Positions 57,485 to 64,000 of a DNA stretch of 64,000 bases are shown piece by piece. The translations under genes and the position numbers were made by a program. Numbering within the stretch: the first letter of the stretch is position 1; every line of letters begins with the position of its first letter. Source of the DNA: Zymoseptoria tritici IPO323 (Eukaryota > Ascomycota > Dothideomycetes > Mycosphaerellales > Mycosphaerellaceae). The DNA lies in NCBI RefSeq assembly GCF_000219625.1, contig NC_018210.1:1674001-1738000 (forward strand), given 5' to 3'. The notes beneath the pieces were generated by a model. It was not told the DNA's origin and made no database searches. It saw only the letters and a program-made list of their open reading frames with translations.

Positions 57485-59048
57485 AATTTCTCAGGATTGA
57501 AAAGTGATGCACAATAAGATATGCAGTATGATCAACGAGCTGCTCAACGATCGATGCCGCTTCTCCGTCTCTTCAAAAACGCTGCAATGCCTGTCTCTAA
57601 TCGAAGGCGAGGAATGGCACAGAGACGACTTTCTCAAAGATATACAAGCAGCAAGGACGCAAGGTCAAATGGGCGCCCACCTTCTCTTTAAACGGTCGTA
57701 CTTGCTCGGCACCCCCATTGTGCTTTCGACGAATTCGTGACGCCGCGCCGATAGCTCCTGCACATCATCATGCAGGTGCACGGCGAAGTGGTGCAATCCA
57801 TTGGTGGCTTCCTGATAGACTCTCTCCGCCTTCTTGGCCCGGAAGCGATCATCGTCCGGAGAGGTCCACCTTCCTGATCAAGCTACGATAAGATTTCAGC
57901 AAAAGCATCCCCAAGCGTTTGCCAACCACTTGCTTGGTTAGTATCCGACTCTAGGCCAAGCGATTGAGCCGAAGCATGCGACTTGTTGGTGTTCCATTGC
58001 TTGCTGCGGTGACATTATTGGCCGCCAGCGCCAACATGCTTTTTGCGGCGATCTGCGAACTGTGTATGCGAGCCTGTACGAAAGCATGAAGAAAGCAAGG
58101 TCGGGCCAACTCTGCCGTGGTGGGGTTTTCTTGACTCTCCACAATTATCCTGTGGATCAATGTCCCTACCTTATTCTTTTCAACTCCCTCGCGGGGCTTT
58201 GGCTTTCAACTTGACGCCGATTTCTCAGATGCTCGCGGGATATTATCTGTTCCCCCTTCATCCCTTGGCGAACCTCGATTTAACCAACCTACGCCAGCTA
58301 CGGCTGTAGCCAGGCCGGACTGTTATTAGCAGAGGACCTCCGCATCGCCCAGTACGCCCACTTTTTGTCGGCATCGCGGGGACGGGCTCCACACTACGGT
58401 ACCGACACTTTACTTCAGACACCGCCTTTGTACATCCGGTACACTTTGCTTCTTCCACGGTTGGAACAACCTCAATGATTACAACCCTCCGCATTGATGG
58501 AGTCATCGATTAGTGTCGTTGCAATATACCCCTGGACGGTCATTCACATAAGGCGATAAACCCTGGAGATACCATCCACAAACCCTTGCAGGTCGCCGAA
58601 ATAGGAAGGCACGAAAGTCGGGATATCTGCGGCTATCACATCGCCTTCCTAATTGCGCTCAATGGCTGGATACGACGATGTGGGTGAAACTTCTTAGTTC
58701 GTCCTTGCAAATGTCGAGAATCTGTGAGCGATTCTTTTCGGCGCTTGGAGACTCCGGTCCGCGCTCCCCAGTGTAGAGACTTCGCGTGGGTAGCATATTA
58801 TTGCTGGCCATATAGACCGAGCCGGCTGAATGTTACATGAAAGATTCGGCCGGCCTTGGCTCGTCGAGATCTTCAGTATCTTCAAGACTTGCTCGGCTGC
58901 TCCGATGTTCGTTTCTCGTGGTAGACGCCGCTTGTGCTGTAGTGTGGTGCAGGCAGGAGCAACTCCAAGGCGAACGACCAGTCCGTGAACGCAGTCTTCC
59001 CTCAACAGTACATCCCGCCGGCAGCGACCTGATCATATCTCCATCTCC
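57485..59048. other. Intergenic, 1.56 kb
   Basis: Promoter side of the sedolisin gene and 3' side of the carrier gene, both on the minus strand. Short frames near 58,043-58,309 (+) and 58,694-59,005 (-) have no domain or splice partner. I see nothing supportable. Confidence 0.5.
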
Positions 59049-59985
59049 TCATCTCCCACCCAGCATATTCCTCGCCCACTGATAACTCCCCAAAAACACC
59101 GCACCACCAATACTAATCCACGTCGTCCTCGGTCCAATCCCACTAAAAAACACCTTCCCCCCCTCTTTCCTCCAAATCTCCCTCGTAAGCTGCACCACCC
59201 CAACCCTCCCCGTAGCCAACATCATCCTCGTCTTCAACACATCCAACGGCGTCGTCAGTCCCGCCGCCACGGCTCCCGAAATCGACCCAAACACCGCACT
59301 CTCCGCCGCCGTGACGTCCCCCACCCCTCCTCCTCTCCGCCGTACCGACCAACGCTTCAACCCCTCCCACAACGGAAACTGAATCACCGTAAACGGCACC
59401 TCCCTCATCACCGTAATCCCCCACCCGCGATACAGTCCCATCCACACCGCCCCATACCCCACCGTCTTCCTGACCTCCAAAATCGACCTCAACGCACTCA
59501 TCGAACTGGGATACTGCCTCGCTTGCGCCCGCTGCTTGACCACCTCCGTCGGCACCCTCACCGCACAAGCCGCAATTTCCCCCAAACTCGCCGCGAGCAT
59601 GTGTACCCCCGCGTCGCCATATTTCCCCCTCGTGTGTGTGCTGTCGGAGGAGGCGAAGGCTCGTTTCGTGCCCTCGTATGTCACGAAGAATAAGGCTGCG
59701 CCCGGAGCGGAACCCACGATCGCGGACCCGATTCCGCTGTAGACGCCGCGGAAGCCGCCGGAGGCGAAGAAGCCGGGAGAGGATTGGAGGCGGGTTTTGA
59801 GCGTGTCGAGGGGGAAGAGGGAGATGTCGACTGTTGAGCCGGCGAGGGCGCCGGCCTGGTGATTGTTAGATTTGAGGTCATGGTGGTGGTGGTGGTGGGG
59901 AGGGAGGTTTTGGGGAGGGAGGTGGGCGTACCAGTAGGGATCGCGCGTAGGGCGACTCGATGAGAGTCTGTGGCCGTGGGTCCAT
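59049..59985 (-). CDS. PET8: Mitochondrial S-adenosylmethionine carrier
   Basis: Exon 1 is 59985-59932 (MDPRPQTLIESPYARSLL) and exon 2 is 59855-59049, with a 76-nt intron (GTACGC, branch CTAAC, ..ACCAG); 286 aa, the usual length. The long open frame up to 60,053 reads through the intron, whose GGT/CCA repeats would give a false His run. The splice gives SLLAGALAGSTVDISLFPLD, the first repeat of the SAM carrier group. Three solute-carrier signatures are PLDTLKTR, PTEVVKQR and PLDVLKTR. The substrate assignment rests on the first-repeat and GIGSAIVGSAPGAALFF text, which resemble Pet8/SAMC. It imports SAM into mitochondria in exchange for S-adenosylhomocysteine. Confidence 0.9.
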
Positions 59986-60335
59986 TCCCTTGCTGTGATG
60001 TTATTGAGGGTTGGGTAGAGACATGATGAGCTGCTCGAGGATTGAAGGTCCACGAATTTGTTGGACCGTCATCAGCGAAGTCGGGATCGGCGAAGAAGCA
60101 CGGACTTCAGTCCGCGAGGGTATGGATAAGGCAACATTTGGATATTCTAAAGAGCAGAAGGGTCGGGACGCCAAGCCTTCTAAATCTAACTCTAACTTCC
60201 TCTTACTAATGTAGCTATTAATTCTCTTTACGACTATTACACCTGCAATACTGTATTAAACATCTTTAGAAGTGCCTTATCTTAAAGCTCTCGTTGTAAG
60301 CTATCGCCTAATGTACTTTTTATTAATATCTAACT

Positions 60336-61370
60336 ATGCCTCGTAGCGCTACCGCTACCGGCGCATTAGCTCGAAGAAGCCTTACGAGGCAGGACGAGAA
60401 CTTAATAGAAGTATGCCTTCTCGACCGCTAGACTACTCCGGACGTTGTTAACCTACTTCTAAACGATAGTAGAGGCTCTCGCACTTCTATCTACGTGCAT
60501 ATTAAACGATATAACCTTACTAGCACCGTCTTCCCTTGCCCTAGTAGCCGGCTACGAATAATTAAGCTATATTATAGAGACTATATCCTCGAGTGCGTTA
60601 TCGAACAACTATAGCTCTAGTATAAAGAACTATAAGAGCTGCTATACGAACGATATAGACTATAGGTATCTAAATAGACAGTTAGCTGCTATCTCGCAGA
60701 TAAGGACTTTATAAATAAGATACTGTCTCGGACGGCTACTTAACGAGATACTATTATAAGGGCAATATTTTAAGTATAAGTATAAGAGCTTATAGCGTGC
60801 TAGCTTATATATGTTAATAAGATATATATAAGTAATAAACTAGCATTAAGGAGAAGGGGATAGTCGCTAAGGGGCTTATAAGCAAGAGATATTTAACACC
60901 TACACTACTCTAAGCGATTTAGCGTTCTACTAGCCTATACTATCGACGGTTATCTTTCTAAGCCTCTAATTAAGTAGGGTAGTGTTACCTCTAAGGACTT
61001 TATATAGTAGATATAAACATGCGTCCTTCTACATTATAGACGGTTTCCGGCACTACGTAGTGTTATTATTATAGATAACTATACTACCTATAAACGAGCT
61101 ACTCTTCGAGAGATATGTTCTATATATAGCGTCCGTCTACTGTTCCTTCTACCCTACTCGCCGGACTACAACCCTATTAAGAAGATGTTTAAGTTGCTAA
61201 AGCATTAGATATAAAGGCACTATAACCTAATGCTAGTATATAGCGAGGATAACTAGATTAAGAAGTTTAAGGCGTTTCTTACTATAGCTTGTAAGCATTA
61301 GGACAGAGGGGTTAAGTATATAAACTTGTTTAAAGCCTATTATGTATTATAGTAGCCCTCGAGGGCTATA
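60336..61370 (+). pseudogene. Tc1/mariner-type (DDE_3) transposase, mutated
   Basis: From an ATG at 60336 a single frame with stops reads MPRSATATGALARRSL, a helix-turn-helix-like N-terminus and then the DDE_3 core. The core has TIDG (Asp codon at 60,945), IIIDNYTTY (Asp at 61,074), and LLFLLPYSPDYNPI followed by AAG codons at 61,179 where the family has the third acidic residue. That Glu-to-Lys change is what G-to-A mutation makes. Several TAG/TAA codons break it, so it is inactive. Confidence 0.85.
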
Positions 61371-61599
61371 TCTCGGCCCCTAACGAGCCGATTCCTATTA
61401 TTATAGGCTTAATCGAAAGCCCTTATCTTACTCTAGAAGCCCTTTGTGCTTACTTATTTTTTATGTATTATAGTAGTAGTAATATTAGCTATTAAAGAGG
61501 TGTTATAATATCTAAGAATTCGCTAAGCTTATAAGCTTTAAGGCTAAACCCTAAATTCCGTTACCTCCGCGGGGAAGCGGGAGCATTTGCTCTTAGCTA

Positions 61600-64000
61600 T
61601 AGTCTACACCGCGCACTTATGCACGCGTTTTATACTTATAATATGTAATTTATTATATAGCGTAGGCTCTGTGCTACTACGCAAAAAAATAACTAGCGAA
61701 TTTAGTTATGTTATTATAGTGCAACAATTAATGCAAGTTAGTCGTGTCGTAATTTATAGAATTTAAGGTTCTTAGGGTTCTTAAATCCGACTTAGATTTC
61801 TTGCCCCTCGATCTACGAATACCGAGAATGTATATATCTTTACTATTTTGCAACTAATCCTCCCTATTCTTTTTTGTAATACTAGCGCGCTACCTTATCT
61901 CGGTAACTATATGTCTATATTTAGAGAATGTAGAGAAACGATTGCGCGGCCGTATAGGAAAGTATTAGGTTTGCCGCTAATAAGAATTTAACCAAAAAAT
62001 AAGGGTCCTAACGCTAGCGCCGCGCTAGTTACGGAGAATATTATTCGACTTTATATTAATACCGTCTATTAAAGATAATTGTTATCTATTAACATGCATA
62101 TACTATGTTATAGCTCGTCGCTATTAGTAAAGCGTAAAAAAAGAACGAACATAATCGGATTTGTAGTAGTAGAGATATCGCGTATATAATAATTAACTAG
62201 CTTCCGGACTTAGCTTTAGCTTAAACTCTACTACCTCTAAGTCGACAATAACTATCCTCGTACCTCCTATATAGCCTCTAATAGCCTTAGATACTTCTTA
62301 ATATTGTCCTTATCTTGTAGCTACTTACGAATACCCCTTTGTCTAACTATACGCTCTAAGCGCTCGTTAGGCTCTTCCTTTAGTATGTCTAGAGTCTAGA
62401 AGTCGTCTAATAGAGTAGCGGCAACGACCTCTATTAAGATCGTTTATATTATAGGATATCTGTTACTAAGCTATATATAGTAACCTTCTACGTTCTTAAC
62501 CTTGTTAAGCTCTTCCTTCTGCCCTAGAGGGCTACTACGTTACGACACTACTACGGCCGGTAGTAGTATAGACGGCGGTAGAGGGTAGTAGTACTAGTAA
62601 GGAGGGGGGGGGGTAGTAATAGCTATTGTTGCTGCTATATTAGCTAGTCGGCTACTACCTTCTTCTTACCTCTCGTAGAGTCCTCGTTTATCTAAAACAC
62701 CGTCTCTATAAGATGTAGCGGTATAGTATCTATCGTAGTAGTATTAGCCTTAATATAATTGCTCTAGTCGCTAAGGGTCTTACTATTTACGCCGAAGTGC
62801 TAACTACGGAATATTATATAGCCTACGAACGTAGACGTCTTATTAGAGCTAACGCTACAAAACCTGTCCTAATACTTATACATGTTTATAAGCTTTAAGA
62901 AGGTGTCCCTCTAAATATTAAATGCCTCCTTCGTCCGGTTATTAGCTAGTCGTCTGCCCTTAGGTATATCCTCGTCGTCTAGCGGCGTAAGTTTATCGGA
63001 GTCGAATTCGACTAATATCGTAGTAGCCTTAGCTACTCCGTCCGGTGCTACGTTATGCTAGTGCTCTGTTATAAGTAGGGTTAAATAGAAGCCTACGAAG
63101 TGTCTAATATAGGGACTTAACGACTCTATAAACGATAGCGTAATAGAGTCCTCGTCGTAGTCGATAGGCACGTTTATAGCTTACTTGCTATGTCTACGAG
63201 CCTCTAATACCGCTGTTCGCTCGGTAAGCCGCTTCCTTAAGCCTTATCGTTATGTATACTCTATAGCTAACCCTCTAGCCTTGTTAACTAAGTCTTAGAT
63301 CTATATTCGCTTACTAGTATATATGCAACTAAAGTCCTTAAGCTTCTAGCTATTAAATAAGACCCTATAGGTAGTAAGAACGGAGTATTGCTCGGATAGC
63401 GTAGGCGTAGATTTATAGCGTTTTGTAGACGAGGAGGGCACCGGAGTCGACTACGGCTAAGACTCCTATAACAGCTAGCCGGTAGCTTAGTCGGCTAGGC
63501 TCTACACTACGCTATAGTCGTCGGATAGTACTAAAAACATAACGAGGTTAGTTAGCTATATTAAGAGATAGATCGTATAACTTGCTATTAATATCGGACG
63601 ATAGTAGTAGTAGTTTTAGAGCCCTCTTCGATACCGGCTTAACAACCGGTTTAGGCCCTTTATCTGCTACTACCTCGGCTGCCCTCGAAACGGCTAGTTT
63701 ACTCGCTTTATCGGCCGCTCGTTCCTTCCTCTTATTAGTATTTACCGCTATACGAGCCGTACCCTTAGGTACCCTCTTAGGTGCCTTTTTAGGTAGTATT
63801 TAGACTGCTATGCCGCCTGTTAGAGGCACTACCGTATCGCTATTAATGTAGTTAGACGGCCGAACAGACTGCACCTTCACGCGGTGGCCGTCGTAAGTAC
63901 CTTCCTCGGAAGGGAAACTAAGACAGTCTAGAAGAAACCTCCTCGAAAACCTCTCGAAATCCGCCCGAAATCTATCCTTCTCGAAATCCGCCTCGAAATA
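61600..64000 (-). pseudogene. Mutated minus-strand coding remnant, family unknown
   Basis: On the minus strand from the window edge leftwards to about 62,200 the sequence reads coding-like text with TAG/TAA interruptions, for example FVGYIIF, HFGVNSKTL and IDTIPLHLIETVF. A glutamine run and a Tyr/Arg-rich patch lie near 62,560-62,650. It looks like another silenced transposon protein, but I do not recognise it. The region 61,371-62,000 shows no sense on either strand. Confidence 0.4.

Larger units (their letters stand above)
60180..64000. mobile_element. Repeat island 2, RIP-mutated, running off the window
   Basis: From about 60,180 composition shifts abruptly to AT-rich sequence with very few CpA/TpG steps, as in repeat island 1. 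It contains a mutated DDE_3 transposase (about 60,336-61,370) and a long mutated minus-strand frame to the right. I could not define terminal repeats or LTRs, and the right edge lies outside the window. Confidence 0.8.

Noticed and set aside
59986..60053. N-terminal extension of the SAM carrier including a His run
   Set aside because: The His codons are intron repeats, and the spliced start MDPRPQTLIESPY gives the normal family N-terminus.
1..64000. tRNA, rRNA, CRISPR or telomeric repeats
   Set aside because: I looked for T-loop motifs (GTTCGAATC-like), array-like spacing and TTAGGG runs on both strands and found none that fold or repeat as needed. A tRNA with a divergent sequence could still be missed by eye.

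Overview
This is a window from a filamentous ascomycete (Pezizomycotina). Genes carry many short introns of about 48-95 nt with GT..AG ends and CTAAC/CTGAC-type branch sites. The families present (a VIVID-like LOV protein, a Git3-type GPCR, UPF0643, sedolisin, fungal PKC1) and two blocks of transposon DNA ruined by RIP-type C-to-T mutation also point there. A Dothideomycete close to the Mycosphaerellales is my best guess, but that is inference; no rRNA or marker gene settles it.

Left arm (1-41,400): an ordinary, GC-balanced gene region. In order it holds a 5'-truncated SET-domain gene, an M14 carboxypeptidase (-), a ubiquitin C-terminal hydrolase, UDP-glucose dehydrogenase (-), a TPT/nucleotide-sugar-type transporter, a 1.5-kDa-residue-scale disordered RGG protein (about 1,500 aa, -), ATP synthase subunit f (-) and complex I NDUFS4 sharing one 200-bp promoter with a CCAAT box. 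Next comes a decayed zone (20.1-23.0 kb) with an F-box-like/2EXR-type pseudogene and a scrap of the NDUFS4 3' end. Then follow proteasome regulator PI31, a 12-exon TRP channel (YVC1 type), a C2H2 factor, a 4.9-kb stretch without a convincing gene, a Git3-type GPCR, a VIVID-like LOV photoreceptor (-) and a UPF0643 protein (-). Two small TA-flanked inverted-repeat elements with related ends sit at 11.8 and 39.3 kb.

Repeat island 1 (41,436-49,822): a pogo/Fot1-like DNA transposon with 45-bp terminal inverted repeats, split by a complete Ty3/gypsy chromovirus-type element with 215-bp LTRs and a 5-bp target duplication. CpA/TpG are almost gone inside and all reading frames are full of TAG/TAA, but the outer inverted repeats are not mutated.

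Gene island (49.8-60.1 kb): PKC1, a secreted sedolisin (-) and a mitochondrial S-adenosylmethionine carrier (-), followed by repeat island 2 (about 60,180 to the window end). That island holds a mutated DDE_3 (Tc1/mariner) transposase and an unidentified mutated minus-strand frame. The layout is a two-speed genome in miniature: conserved housekeeping genes packed between repeat islands with sharp compositional edges. All exon limits were read by hand from splice signals and reading-frame agreement; none is backed by transcript data.
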